A stretch of DNA of 64,000 nucleotides from the NCBI GenBank assembly GCA_948146395.1, contig OX411549.1, positions 38,859,692-38,923,691 of the forward strand. Direction: 5' to 3'. The first letter of the stretch is position 1. The number at the start of each line of letters is the position of its first letter. The notes under the pieces were generated by a model that ran no database searches, had not been told where the DNA came from, and was given only the letters and a program-made list of their open reading frames with translations. Shown piece by piece: positions 35,685-47,265 of the stretch. Source of the stretch: Fragum whitleyi. Taxonomy: Eukaryota > Mollusca > Bivalvia > Cardiida > Cardiidae. A program made the position numbers and the translations under genes.

Positions 35685-36683
35685 TCTTATAACCTCTAAT
35701 TGCCTTGTTTCGGTGATATTTCTAACAGAAATGCAAGTTGCTAAAAAAACCCGCATTTTATCATTGTTCTAAAATAACTATGTGGTGTCATAAAAAATAT
35801 CTCATGGGAAGTTATCACACGGATATTTGTATAGTATAAGAAAAAAAATAAGTTGCGAAAGAAGAGAATAATGATATCACATTGGCGCTTATAAATACAA
35901 ACGCGAAACAAGGTTTTCGTAATTGGTGGGGTCTTTTGTGTGATAAAAGTATGATTTTTCAATCTACTCACACTTTTCTTTTGAGTTCCTCTGTTCATCT
36001 CGTGTCGCTCCTGTGAAGAAAGACTGCAGTGTCTTCTATTCATAATTGATCAAACGAAAGCCAAATTATTATTGCCTTTTTGGGCCAGTGAGCATTTGCC
36101 ATGGCTATGTGTCCGTCGTGCGTCTGCGTATTTTTTTCTTTGAACATCTTCTCCTAAACCAATATATGCAATAGAGGATGTTTGATATACAATTTTAATT
36201 GTCCATCACTTAAGCGTCAATGCCGTATTTCAGAATTTAATTTTGATGTCAATCGCACCATTCATTTTATGGATTTAATCTCTATAAACGAAGTTTATTC
36301 GAACCAAACTCAAATGATAATCTACCGGTTATTTCCCGATAATCCACACGAAAGCATTAATGGAATTATCTAAAACCCTCATATACAACAAAGACTTTCA
36401 TTGTCACCGAAACACAACACCCTGGCGAAAGACTTTCGCAAGCAAACCTTTGGTATTTTTACACTTAGTCTACACGTTTCGGATACTTAAAAATAATTGA
36501 GAATATGATACCCTGCTGTTCATATAACAGACTGTAAAAATGTTACAAAATATGTTCATTATGAAACTTGTCTGATTGATTGCATTTTTTCAAGTCACAA
36601 AGCTTATAACCGGAAGTAACTATAACGATTCGATTGCAATAACATTTGAGCCTGTGCCTGACATTTCCAACAATTTCAAATTT
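35685..36683. other. Intergenic, repeat fragments only
   Basis: GCCATGGCTATGTGTCCGTC near 36097 is the start of a bivalve-type repeat fragment. CTACCGGTTATTTCCCGATA near 36322 is related to 43792. The 100-codon minus frame at 35741-36043 and the 63-codon plus frame at 36182-36373 are unsupported. Confidence 0.4.
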
Positions 36684-36750
36684 GCGCCAAGCAAAGACTC
36701 TGGCCAGCCTGTGCACCTGCACAGTGTGACCAGGGTCTTCACTTTGCGCC
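36684..36750. repeat. Short hairpin repeat (GGCCAGCCTG type)
   Basis: GCGCCAAGCAAAGACTCTGG pairs with CCAGGGTCTTCACTTTGCGC around GCCTGTGCACCTGCACAGTG. This short palindromic repeat type is, from memory, very abundant in heterodont bivalves. Confidence 0.6.
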
Positions 36751-37188
36751 TAGTAGAAAGATAAGGTTCAATAGAGTCTTTAGACAGTCAGGTAAACTTC
36801 TAATTATACTAAGGGGTAGTCAAGGTTGGTTAATATTGGCCCTTCAAGAATATGTAATATTGTTGGAAATGCCAGGCACATGCTCATTTGATCTGCGCTA
36901 TCGATACTACCACTCATGGATTAACATTTTAACAAAAGACAGAGCTTGTTATTATCTAACGCTTGTCATGGCGTATTTTCTCATTGAATGTTGCAAAATT
37001 TGTGTATAACGTACAAAACTGGTCCTTTTTGTTGAATGATTCTGCTAATAAATTTTGTTTTATACCAAATGTTCAATACATCGTCAAGTCTCGCTTTAAG
37101 TATTTTATTCTAGACTCGGCTAGGATCAACCTGCTTCAATTAAAATTTCATTACAAATGCTCGCATACTAGTAATCAATATTTATTTC

Positions 37189-38034
37189 TCAAATCAACAT
37201 GAAAACCAGACTAAAAATGAAACTAAAAGAAATAGTGCGATACAAATCTATTCGAGCAAACGCCCATGTACCATCTCGCTGAAAATCTTCAAGACAGATT
37301 CGGACGCGGAATGATTCAAACTCATCTTTCACAAATATGTACTCCCCATCTTCAAGAAACTTGTCTTTATCCGGTATATAGATTCTGAGCGTCCAATCGA
37401 CCCAGTCACGGTTTTCAAGTTCGATTAACGTGCAAAAGTATAATTTTGTAATAAAAATTACTTTTATCCGGTTTTTAGTTTCAAAAAGACTCTTTTGGCC
37501 GACTAGAAAATTTACAAGATCTTTATCTGTAGCCTGTTCAAGTTCGTCATCGAATAGGTTCATTCCATACCATTCTGGTAAAATGTCGGAATCGTTTTTC
37601 AAATAGACATAGGTACTATATTTGCTAAGTAGGGGTTTCAACTTGAAGGAAAGCCCATTCGTGTGTAATTTCCATTCATCATTCAGAGATGACATTATTT
37701 TCTTAATAAATATCTTAGGCACGGTTACTTTCCTTTTATGTAGTAATAAGGCAATAAAGTAACTGACCGTACTTTTATCGCTCTGAGTATTGTACAACAA
37801 TGTCAGATCCCAATCTTCGAATCCTGGACGTTCTAAAACCGGTGGAATCACTGTAGTCGCTTCGGAAAACGAAGATGGAGAGATGTCTGCAATGGTCACC
37901 ATCCTAGCTCCAGGAGGCGTTTTGAGTTGAAAAATTATCCCAACATGTTTGAAATACCAAGATGAACCTATGTACACGCACTGTCCATCATAATATGTCT
38001 GACCTTCCGGACAAAACAAAGGTCGGCAAATCTC
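37189..38034 (-). CDS. Gene B, terminal coding exon (receptor-ectodomain-like protein)
   Basis: A TTTCAG acceptor at 38040-38035 precedes GAG ATT TGC CGA, joining in phase 0 to the donor at 41723. 281 residues: EICRPLFCPEGQTYYDGQC first, then a region collinear with gene A (shared FKHVGI, RPGFEDWDL, LYNTQSD, YFIALL, LEDFQ), ending in a hydrophobic stretch (ISFSFIFSLVFMLI) and TGA. AATAAA on the minus strand (37186-37181) begins only about 2 nt after the stop, so the 3' UTR may be very short. No seven-helix domain follows. GPI-anchor signal or single transmembrane tail are the options. The role is unknown; the paralogy and extracellular features argue for a cell-surface or secreted protein. 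Confidence 0.75.
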   Translation of the reverse strand, partial: EICRPLFCPEGQTYYDGQCVYIGSSWYFKHVGIIFQLKTPPGARMVTIADISPSSFSEATTVIPPVLERPGFEDWDLTLLYNTQSDKSTVSYFIALLLHKRKVTVPKIFIKKIMSSLNDEWKLHTNGLSFKLKPLLSKYSTYVYLKNDSDILPEWYGMNLFDDELEQATDKDLVNFLVGQKSLFETKNRIKVIFITKLYFCTLIELENRDWVDWTLRIYIPDKDKFLEDGEYIFVKDEFESFRVRICLEDFQRDGTWAFARIDLYRTISFSFIFSLVFMLI

Positions 38035-38369
38035 CTGAAAATAACATGTATACAATTTAAACAAAAGGTTATTGGCGGTCCCTTATCGCTCACGTGAGTC
38101 CCCTTAACCACTAAGACATCAAGTGAATAAGATAGAAAAACGTAGACTCAAAAGAGATAATTTGTATCTTTTATGTGGACTGGTTTCAGATTGTTATTGA
38201 AAGATTCCTACTCTGTTTCTTAGTAAATTGGATACACATGGGCTCAGCCCAAATAAATGATCCTACGAACATAAACGAAAAAAGTCGTACAGGTAAATTT
38301 GGGGAAACTAATCTACGTACTGTTGTTAGAGAAATAAATATAAAAATATTTTATTGTTCTCATGTATAA

Positions 38370-38960
38370 TGAAATACGCCCAAGCGGAGCCCCAATTTGA
38401 CCGACCATGTGGCATGACAAGAACTGTCTGCTGCCTGCCTTCTGGTTTAGAAAAAGAAATTTAATTTGAAGGGTCATGATATGAATAAACTTTGTCAAGC
38501 TCTACTAGAGGATGCTTCATACAATATATAAAAGTGGTCAAAGAAGCATTTTTTAAAAAAATTTCCTTCCAATTTTCTTTGTAAAACGGGATGCCCAAAG
38601 ATGGAGCCAAAATATTATCTGAGGGTTATGATACAGATAAACAACTTTGGCAGAGGTCTACTAAATGATGCTACATTCATAATATGAAAGCTGTCCCTTT
38701 TCTGTGTGTTTTGAAGATTTTTCCTTTTCTCGCTTTGTGTAGCCGTGGCAACCAGTTTTATTGATGGATTTCATTTGTTCAAAAACTTTTTTCAAAGAGA
38801 AAACAAGCTTGACCCAAGAGTGATACCTGCAAGGTTTCAACGAGATTAGTCCACCAGTTTCGGAGGAGAAACTATTTAAAGAAATGTTTTACAACGGACA
38901 TGATTGCCCATTACAGATCACCTTGAATACTTCAGGCTCAGGTCAGCTAAAAAGCTGGTT
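38370..38960. repeat. Satellite-like units in the gene B intron
   Basis: GGGTCATGATATGAATAAACTTTG at about 38470 and GGGTTATGATACAGATAAAC at about 38623 are followed by CTACTA(G/A)AGGATGCT-type blocks, about 153 bp apart. They are the reverse complement of units at 2870-3570. The block ends GGCTCAGGTCAGCTAAAAAG. Confidence 0.6.
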
Positions 38961-39272
38961 CTGATTGAGACACAAAATGAGAGGTTGTAAGAATTCGAGT
39001 TCCAGTTTAGCTAACCTGAGCCCAAAGTGCCTGTCATTCTCACTGTCAACAATTACAAACCATATTCTAAACTAGCCATTTGATTTCATCTATATTTCAC
39101 AGAAATAGTCACATTGCTATGTTTTCAGCAAACTACATGTAATCAGTTTGCGATAAGTTTGCAAGAACTTAACACGTGTTTGCGCCTTGAAACCTGTTGC
39201 TGCGAACTACCTGCAAACTTTTCAAGAAGTTTTCAGGAAGATTGCCCTATACAACTTCATGTCCAAAACAAG
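38961..39272. other. Gene B intron, no supported feature
   Basis: TAGCTAACCTGAGCCCAAAG at 39007 is a repeat-type end. The 77-codon frame at 39114-39347 crosses into the next repeat and is not supported. Confidence 0.35.
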
Positions 39273-40530
39273 AGGACCATGATGATCCTATATCGCTCTA
39301 TGGGGATCCTATATTGCTCTTCTGAGTCAGTAAAATCCATTTTTTAAGTCTTGTTTTGCATTTCTCTGACATATAGTCATATACAAGTCAAACACGAGCT
39401 ATAACTTCTATTATAAGAATAAAAGGTACTGTAAATTGTTTTTGAAAGATAAATGAAAAACAATTTCACAAATTTTAAAAATTGATTGTCGATTTGAGGG
39501 TATACAAAAAAATAAATGCTGAAACAAAAAATAAAAAGTATCAGGCCTACTTGTTTAAGAGATTTTTTTTTTCTCTTTTAAAAAAATTTGTAGAGTCGCA
39601 CTAAATGATCATCACTGTCTAGTTTCAGCTTGATTGGTTCAAGGAAGAAATTTTTTCCCCAAAGATTTTAATAAAATTTAAACGTTTCTGTTACCATGGC
39701 ACCAGAGTTTTTGATGCAATATAATTCGTTTAACAACTTTGGTAGAGTGTCACCAAAGGAACATCCCTATCGAGTTTCAGCTTTTTTTTTTGGCTTAGTA
39801 GTTTCTCCAAGGTTTTCTTAATTTTCCGACCATTCTGTTACCATGGAAAAAAGAGTTCTTGATGGAATTAAATTCTTTTAATAACTTTAGTTAACAATTA
39901 TTCAAGTAATACCCCTTTCAAGTTTCAGATTGATTGGCTCAAAGGCTTAGGCGAAGAAGATTTTTTCTAAGATTTTTGGCATTTTTTGGCCTTTCCATTA
40001 ACACGGAAACAAGAGTTTTTGATGAAATTGAATTATCTTATCAACTTTATCAAACCTTTGCCAAGGATAAGAGCTGTAAAGTTTTGGATTAATTGGCCTA
40101 ATCGTTAAGAAGGAGAAGGATTTTCGGAAATTTTTGGCAATTTCAATTACCATAGAAATCAGAGTTTTTGATAGAATAAGACCCTTTTAATAATTTTGGT
40201 CGAGCTTAAACTCAGGAATATTCCTGCCAAGTGTAGGCTTGATTGGCCCAACGGCCCAATGGTTTAGGAGAAGAAGTATTTTTTGAATTTGAATCAATTT
40301 TCAGCCTTTCGGTTGTAATAGCAACCATAATTTTTGATTGAATAAAATTCTTTAACAATCTTGGTAGAGCCTCACCCAAGGAACATCATCCCTACCATGT
40401 TTCAGTGGTCTAGGAGGGGACGATGCTTAAAGAAATTGTTGGCGGACGGACGGATGGACAGACGGACGGACGATGGACAATGAGTGATCATAGTAGCTCC
40501 CCTTGAGCACTTTGTTTTCAGGTGAGCTTA
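39273..40530. mobile_element. Non-autonomous element, palindromic start, about 150-bp core repeats
   Basis: Begins AGGACCATGATGATCCT and ends GAGCACTTTGTTTTCAGGTG, AGCTTA, with a GACGGACGGAC tract just before the end. Core units marked by GTTACCATGG(A/C)A near 39690 and 39838 and diverged versions near 39993, 40145 and 40315 repeat every 148-170 bp. It has no protein. It lies in the gene B intron and resembles Helitron-N/'pearl'-type bivalve repeats in design; mechanism not shown. Confidence 0.65.
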
Positions 40531-41382
40531 TTGGTTCTACATTATTTGGATGTCTTACTGTAGAGAAGTGAAGTTCTAAAAATGTCATTTCCTTTCAAAC
40601 AGTCATATCAATTACTTCAATCCGAATCCTTGCGAATTTCAATTGGTTTTATCTTTGTGATATGAGAATCATTCTGACCAAATTTCATGAAAACTGGGCC
40701 ATATTTGTGGCCTCTTCAGAGTGTACTTGACGTTAGTTATTAACGACAGACGAATGACAATAAACATCAGACATCAATTTTCAAAAAAAGCTCATCTTGA
40801 GTATGTTGTGCAGGTATACGAAGAAGTAATTGAGTCAAATTATCACCATTGGACCCAGACAAAGTTTGGTCATATCTGGACCACGAGTTCAAATTTGTAC
40901 TCCGCCCGGATGTATCCAATTTACATAAAAAAGACAGCTATCCTTCATATTTTGTATATGACATTGGACATCTACAAAGTTATCCATGCCAGTCCATCAA
41001 ATTTAGGCTCCGCACAGGAGCATTCCGTGTATAAGTTTTGTCACATACCAAGTTTGTACATATTGTGCCCCTGGAGTCCATTATTGGTTCTCCCGAGTAT
41101 ACTCTTTTTTTTTTACATAGAAACAAAAAAGGAAATCTTTTTTCAGCTATATGTAATACTAAATGCGTTTTCCCTTCGTAAAAATGCTTATTTTGTATTT
41201 CTAATCCCCCATGAAGTAAAAAATATTTTTTTCATTGGCTTTATAGTATTAAATGAGAGTACATCAAAGTGCTTGTGTTCAATAAAATGTTGTTATAACT
41301 TGACTGTTTTTCCTTTCTTTGCAGTCTCCAATGAATCATTTTTGTAATTGAATTGAAGGATCCAATCCGTTTTATAGAGAAT
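40531..41382. repeat. Gene B intron, diverged 'CTGACCAAATTTCATGAA' satellite fragment
   Basis: ATTCTGACCAAATTTCATGA at 40673 and weaker copies to about 41080 match the array at 53045-53600. The long plus frame 40721-41347 (208 codons) overlaps these repeats, has a biased Ile/Tyr/Phe composition of AT-rich DNA and no recognised domain. I do not call it a gene. Confidence 0.45.
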
Positions 41383-41523
41383 AATGTGTTAATGTCTTTA
41401 AATATCAATGTTATCTGGTCGAGGTTTTAGATCATTTATCGTGACGAGACCATGCAGAGTCATGATTGTTAATTTCTCGCAGCCGAGACAAGATAACATT
41501 CATATCTCAAGACACTAACATGT
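41383..41523. mobile_element. Foldback MITE, about 140 bp
   Basis: AATGTGTTAATGTCTTTAAA...AATGTTATCTGGTC pairs with GACAAGATAACATT...CAAGACACTAACATGT. The centre CGAGACCATGCAGAGTC resembles the centres of the MITEs at 35534 and 43407. Confidence 0.7.
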
Positions 41524-41722
41524 AATTGTATTTATCAAGAAATCGTTTTTCAGCGCTTAACAATATACCCTTAAAAATCGAATGAATTAAGTGAAAGTAT
41601 TTGCAAATTGTTTCTAAAATTAGACTGCCTGATATCATGTTATATTTTCAGACAGGTGATATCAGGTCAATGCAGGCTTCGTTGCATGATAAAAGACAAA
41701 AACAGCACAAACTTGAGTTTAC

Positions 41723-42709
41723 CTCATTTCCATCAGTTGTGCACCACGTTCTGTCGCCCTCATTTTGCAGCTGGACATCGCCCTTATAGCTGAAGGAGTT
41801 GTCCAACAAGATAGAAAACTCGTTTTCCGTTAATGCTGTTTTTACCACTTGCCTTGCTGGACAGAACTCATACTCTGTTGAAAAAAGGCCGTTTGTAGTA
41901 TAAGACTCAAACACCTTTTCTGAACTGCAAATAAAACAATAAACATTACCGAAAGCGTCCATATATCTCGTATAAAATGTTGCATTAAAACTCTGACAAA
42001 GGCTGTCATATATCTCGTTATTATGTAAATCCTTTAACTTACATTGTCGTCTTATGGAGGGGTAACACATCTCATTTGACAAATCGAGGTGAGTTTTGGG
42101 AATGAAATTCAACACACAATCTGTATTTTCAAAACCTTTCTTCGACATCATGGCAGACGTGAAGTAGGAATCCCAAACCTTTGAACACGTGACTAATGGA
42201 TCAAATGCCGTTATATTTACTTGTCCGTGACAATCAGCACAATAAGGGTTGTAATACAACATTTCACTCTCGTACGAATACACAGGATAAAACCTTCCCC
42301 AGTCGGGAATGCTTTTTGTATGACAATGCTGTGAACGGTCGGGACAGAGAAAAACAATGTGATAAAATGGTTCATCCGGTGCAAGATCGTATGGAATCGT
42401 GTTGAGTTGTTTACATGTTGTACCTAGAGTTTCGTCTAATTTATGCATGTCGTATTCATATTTGCAACAGTTTCGCTTACGACCACAATCCTCAACACAC
42501 GAACACGATGAACAACAAGGGATTACACCTTCTCCATAGCCTGGAGGGAGATGCAAATCATCTTGACTATGCTCACAGAAGCTTGAATGAGGACACAAGG
42601 TTTCAAGGTCATCTGGAAAGGTAATGTTTCCTGACACTTGTACTGACTTGGGGACTTGTGTAGTAAGGCAGTATAAGACCAAAGCATATAAGAGGCTTTT
42701 AAACCTCAT
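41723..42709 (-). CDS. Gene B, first coding exon (signal peptide, somatomedin-B-like cluster)
   Basis: 329 codons ending GAG|GTAAAC; with the exon at 38034-37189 the protein is about 610 aa. The signal peptide is MRFKSLLYALVLYCLTTQVP. CCSSCSCVEDCGRKRNCC at about residue 66, YYNPYCADCH and FGNVYCFICS follow the same order as in gene A. Both paralogues share LCPHSSFC, LDETLGTTCK, YSYESEMLYYNPYC-like and LDLSNEMCYPSI-like blocks, with roughly 60% identity by eye. NIT and NATF are likely N-glycosylation sites. A conserved acceptor (TTTCAG at 42737-42732) lies 22 nt before the ATG. An alternative is that this is one exon of a longer receptor with later exons lost, but both copies end in a stop with no 7TM part nearby. 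Confidence 0.78.
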
Positions 42710-43406
42710 TTTTACTTATCGGTTTCTGTATCTGAAACAGATAGAAGGTAAATAAAGGAAAGTCCATTGTATATGCTTATTTAGAAAAAATACATAAATA
42801 AAAACAAACATGTTCAAACTTTTGATTTTATCCGTTGTACAAATTAATCATAATTTAAACAAAAAGATGTCTTGTACACAAGTTTAATACGAGATTCTGA
42901 GGAAAATAAACTCCTGGTCAAGCTCACGTACAATGTGTATTTACTGGCTATATGTGATGCCGTAACGCTTTATTTTCCATTAGCTTTACAGGTTCTAGTG
43001 CGGAAGCTTAGATTTAAATAAAATACAAATGAAAGAGTGTTCAAGAAATCGAACAGAAAAGAAAAGATCAGGACAATTAACCCATAAAAAATTAAGACGC
43101 AATTGGCACACACAAAAAATGGAGGAGGACTTGAAGTGATGATATGCTCGATTTAAAAGAATAATAAAAAAAAGTATTACTTATGTCGTATTACAAATTG
43201 ACGACGTATCGATGTTTTGAGCCGATTCATCATTTTGAAATGCCATTCATAATATTAAAGAGAACGTATAATTTGGTAGTATTCGTTATTCTAAAAAGAC
43301 ATGATTACAATAAATATCAATTAACCTAAGACGACAAATGTAAAGCCTGAGTACTGATGAGACAAATTTACATGTATGATAGGTACATGTAAGGTCCTGG
43401 AAGAGG
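42710..43406. other. Region upstream of gene B, no promoter recognised
   Basis: The leader segment 42710-42731 lies directly upstream of the ATG. I could not identify the non-coding first exon, a minus-strand TATA box or an initiator with confidence. Confidence 0.35.
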
Positions 43407-43586
43407 AATAAATAGAGGATAATCGTTTGTTTAAGTGTAAGATCGATTTATATTTCATTGAGTGAACAACAATAGCTATATTTTCACGAGTGGCAGAGCC
43501 ACGAGTGAAAATATAGCTTTTGTTTTTCACGAAATGAAATATTAATCGATCTTACTCGAAAAACAAACGATTATTCTATTTCTTTA
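43407..43586. mobile_element. Foldback MITE, 180 bp, long arms
   Basis: AATAAATAGAGGATAATCGT...GTAAGATCGATTTATATTTC pairs over about 85 bp with GAAATATTAATCGATCTTAC...ACGATTATTCTATTTCTTTA. The centre is CACGAGTGGCAGAGCCACGAGTG, with GCTATATTTTCAC either side. It could fold into one long hairpin if transcribed. Confidence 0.8.
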
Positions 43587-45445
43587 ATGCAAAAATGAGA
43601 CAAAATGTGAAATTTCTAGGACATATTTTCGTAAAGCGCGTCATTTTGCGCGTGAGTGCTATGCAACGTTCATTGTGACGTCACTTATTTCGCCCCGCAT
43701 AGATGACGTCAGATAGGATGAAATGCACAAAAGCAGGGTATAAGTTTTTGATAATTTCACTGCTTTTATGGTGAGTTTGTCAAGTGACAATCTACCGTTA
43801 TTTCTCGATAAACCACCCAAAAGCATTAAAGAAAGCCTCGCATTTTTAGAAAACTCAAATATATATTTAAATTACTGATGAGGAAAACGAATAAATATTT
43901 TCACATAGTAATCTATAAAAACAGTATTCTGTAAAGATATTCTAAAGTAATTATTAAAATAGGGATCCCATTTCTTAGTAAACTCTAAAGACTCTTTCGT
44001 TTTGTTACCTATAATTCAATTTTTTCGTGTGTTTTTTTCTTATTTTTTAATGAAAAAAAAAAACAGAAAAAAAACAAACAATGTATTCCATTTACCTGTA
44101 TATGTCGATACGAAGCCTAAATCAACTATTTTTCTAAGATTTTTTTATATATATATAAACTGATTATCATTTACAAAAGATTGATGAATTTCTGTCAGCC
44201 AAAAGGCACTGATAAAGGCAATTAAAATGAAGAATGGACGAATATAAATAATATTTATTTTTTGAATATTTCATTTTCGTCCCTAAATTTTCATCTTGTG
44301 GCACACCGGGGCTATTTGTTACGCGGAGTTAGTTGTTATACTCGATATTCGGAATTAATGTCATAAAAGGTCACGTTCTAATAATAATCGCAAGTTTGTA
44401 CTTTTCATTTGAACAACCCTCGTATAAAAAGGAGCCCGGCTGCTTTTTGACATTACTAGTATTAAAATTAATAATGAAAACGTAGAAAATTTGAAAAAAG
44501 TCTAACTGAAATAAATTTCAAGATTCAGTAGAAATAAAGTCTTACTTCTTCCACGTATTTGAATCATTTTATTCTCTCTATTTCCTCATATACTTAGCAA
44601 AAAACAAACAAAAAAACTTAACATACTTCTTGATCTGTTTTGAATGACTTTCAGTGACTATACCCCAACTTTCAGATATGTGCTTATCTGGCTAACGACA
44701 AAGACTGCACAGACACAGGATTTCGTGCGATTGAAGCTAGCCCGCTCAAGTGCGTCTGTCACTTCCGCTTTTGGTCACATACTCGTGTCGAGCTTCCCAA
44801 AGTTCAATTTGAGTGCGGTTTTTACTCAGTCACGTTCATTCTGTAGCATTGATACGAGTTTTCAATCATGGGGTCGTGGGTTTGGTCTCTGGCTCGGCCA
44901 TCTTTCATCCCATGTTTTACAAAAGTCCTTTTGACTAGTGTTATTTGTCTTTCACAGAATGGGCGAGTGGTACGCTAAAGATAGAGGGGCGACTGGTGAC
45001 CCAGATGAAATGTTCTAGCCATGCCTTGAGAAACGACACGAAACTATGGATAGGTGAACCAGCCATTGAGCTTTAGATGTAAGACTATTGAAAGCGAGGT
45101 TTCAACCTATATTGTTTAGCAAAAATCGGTTCGCAACCTCTAAAGGTGTCGCTCGTGATAAGATAGGCCCCGTGTGACGTCATGTAGAAGCGCTGTTACC
45201 ATCGCATATTTTCTGATTCAATTACTCCTAGGAAGGATTACAGCAAGAAAAAAATGGGTCTTTTACTCAGATATTGTTCACTCGTGATATTTGAACGACT
45301 TAAAGAACGAAAACTTCAAAGAATGATACTCAAAACATCACCGATACACCTTTTTTTCATACATGCCAAACCTATCACAATAATTTTTTTCAATCAAGTT
45401 AAAGATTAAAGGAGATTAGTCTAATGCCAAGGACTAAGATAAGCA
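43587..45445. other. Intergenic, no supported gene; one weak tRNA-like B box
   Basis: GGGGTCGTGGGTTTGGTCTC at 44870-44889, followed by TGGCTCGGCC, resembles a tRNA B box and T-arm of a SINE head, but no convincing A box precedes it. TATAAAAAGG at 44425 on the plus strand could be a TATA box with no gene attached. The 96-codon frame at 44644-44934 overlaps the tRNA-like part. Confidence 0.35.
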
Positions 45446-45676
45446 TCAGCAAATGCCTCGTACATTTTGAATAAGTGGTCTCGCGTTACCTCGAGAAGGC
45501 GAAAACTCGTTTTCACTCAAAGGCTCGAGATCACCTTCCGGTCCCGACGCGTCTTCCTCTACTTTCTTCTTAGTTGTTACTGCACTAACTCGAACTTGCG
45601 TTTGCTCAATCGATCGAACAGAAATCTCAGTTCCGGTGACAAAGCTTACTGCATTCTCGTACAAAGGGTTTCGCAC
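45446..45676 (-). CDS. Possible isolated exon with an NPLY motif
   Basis: The minus-strand frame reads VRNPLYENAVSFVTG...EGDLEPLSENEFSPSRG. It is more GC-rich and less AT-biased in codon use than neighbouring frames. TCTCGAG|GTAACG could be a splice donor. NPLY is a PTB-binding type motif of receptor cytoplasmic tails. No acceptor with a good pyrimidine tract, no start ATG and no partner exon was found, so this is a guess at an exon or an exon relic. Confidence 0.2.
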   Translation of the reverse strand: MRNPLYENAVSFVTGTEISVRSIEQTQVRVSAVTTKKKVEEDASGPEGDLEPLSENEFSPSRGNARPLIQNVRGIC

Positions 45677-46198
45677 TATTTTATATCTTTTGTTTTACAT
45701 AGAAATTAACAGTGCGTATTTGTCTTTTTTTAATTGGGTTTCGACGAGTCAGGCATCTCAATTCACACTTTTTTGTATGCTACACTTATTTAGTTTCACT
45801 ATGTTATTAGCCTTTATGACTTTAATGACCAGAGATTAATTTTAAGCCTTTGAAACAATTTTCAAAACAAATGAACCTACACTGCTCAAAATAATTAAAA
45901 GAACGGTTTTTGAATGAATATTTTTCCTATTTTGCGCCACCCATTTTTTCCCGTACAAGCTGCCATAAAGAACAAAACCCATAGAATAAGTTATTGATAG
46001 TTTTATATGCAACATGGGTCTCGTAATCCACGTGCAACCTGCCAAAGCAGGCCACCCTCATTTTCGTGTTTTTTCTTTGCATATACGAAACTTGTGTTTT
46101 TCACATCTCGCAGTCAAAATGAAAGCTTTTGGATTATTTTGCGTTCTGTTCTTTTGTGTGTTATTCGACTATCCAGGACTGTTAGACACCATTTAGAC

Positions 46199-47142
46199 CA
46201 CGATGATAATGTCAGAGCCGTGCAACTGATAGAGGCCGGTTACTCACAATGTGCCGTGGCACGTTACCTTAGTGTATCGCCTAGTGTCGTTAATACACTA
46301 TGGATTCGATATATAGAGACTGGAAGTCATGACAGAAGACCAGGTCAAGGCCGTCCAAGAGCTACAACCGACAGGCGAGATCGATTTTTACGTACCGTCG
46401 CCCTTCGAAACCGCTGTGCAACAGCTAGAAGCCTTCGAAACGATTTCTAGATTGCGACAGGGGCTCGTCTCTCTGACCAGACAGTTAGAAACAGACTCCA
46501 TGGTGATAATTTACGTGCTAGACGTCCAGCACGGGTCCCGTTTTGACCCCAGATCACCGAAGGCGCAGACTGGAATTTGCAAATGATCGTGCACGTTGGA
46601 CTTTGGCTCAGTGGCGCTGTGTTTTGTTCACTGACGAGAGCAGGTTTCATGTTTCGACGTATGATAGACGTGTTCGTGTTTGGAGACGTGAAGGAGAGCG
46701 GTATGCTGACTGTAACATTGTAAAATATGACAGGTTTGGTGGGGGCTCTGTCATGTTTTGGGGCGGGATTTGCTATGACGGTCGAACAGAATTATACAGG
46801 ATTGCGGGAGGCAGTTTGACGGCATTACGATATAGAGATGAGATCTTGAAACCTATAGTTAGACCTTTTTTGGGTTCAATGGGTAATAACTCTATTTTAG
46901 TCCAAGATAATGCGCGATCTCATACGGCAAGAGTGATTATGGATTACTTTCAGAAACGATCTATCGACGTTCTGGAGTGGGCAGCCAGGTCCCCTGATTT
47001 AAACTGTATTGAACATATATGGGACATGATTTACATGCAGATTTCTAGTGGACGAAATCCCCCACAAACTGTTGTCCAAGCCTGGAACAATTTGCCTCAG
47101 CAACAGATCCAAGCGTTGATTCGGAGCATGCGTAATCGGTGA
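46199..47142 (+). pseudogene. Tc1/Tc3-like DD34E transposase, broken
   Basis: The N-terminal helix-turn-helix (AVQLIEAGYSQCAVARYLSV) and GRPR-type hook (GQGRPRATT) are followed by the catalytic core: LFTDESRFHV (first Asp), ILVQDNARSHTARV (second Asp) and SPDLNCIEHIWD (Glu). By my count 34 residues separate the second Asp and the Glu, the DD34E signature. A TAG at about 46450 and a TGA plus -1/+1 shift near 46535 break the frame between the DNA-binding and catalytic parts. It would cut and paste the element at TA sites. All three catalytic residues are retained; the lesions are upstream of the core. Confidence 0.88.
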
Positions 47143-47265
47143 AGAGAATGTCGAGACGTTCGTGGTGGTCATTCTCATCACTAACATTCAGAATCTAAAC
47201 CAACTCAAACCATTTATAGCTTTTTGATTTTGTTTCGAAAACACTATAAGTTGACATTTTTCCTA

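Noticed and set aside
38175..38369. Signal-peptide-like frame (FLLCFLVNWIHMGSAQ) with a CAG|GTAAAT donor
   Set aside because: The frame has no upstream ATG, since it would start at GTG; the single internal ATG falls after the hydrophobic part, and no partner exon exists.
40721..41347. A 208-codon plus-strand open frame
   Set aside because: It overlaps satellite units (CTGACCAAATTTCATGAA), has the Ile/Phe/Tyr-rich look of translated AT-rich DNA and lies in the gene B intron without splice context.
44425..44434. TATAAAAAGG as a promoter
   Set aside because: No coding exon or splice signal follows on the plus strand; such words are expected by chance in AT-rich DNA.
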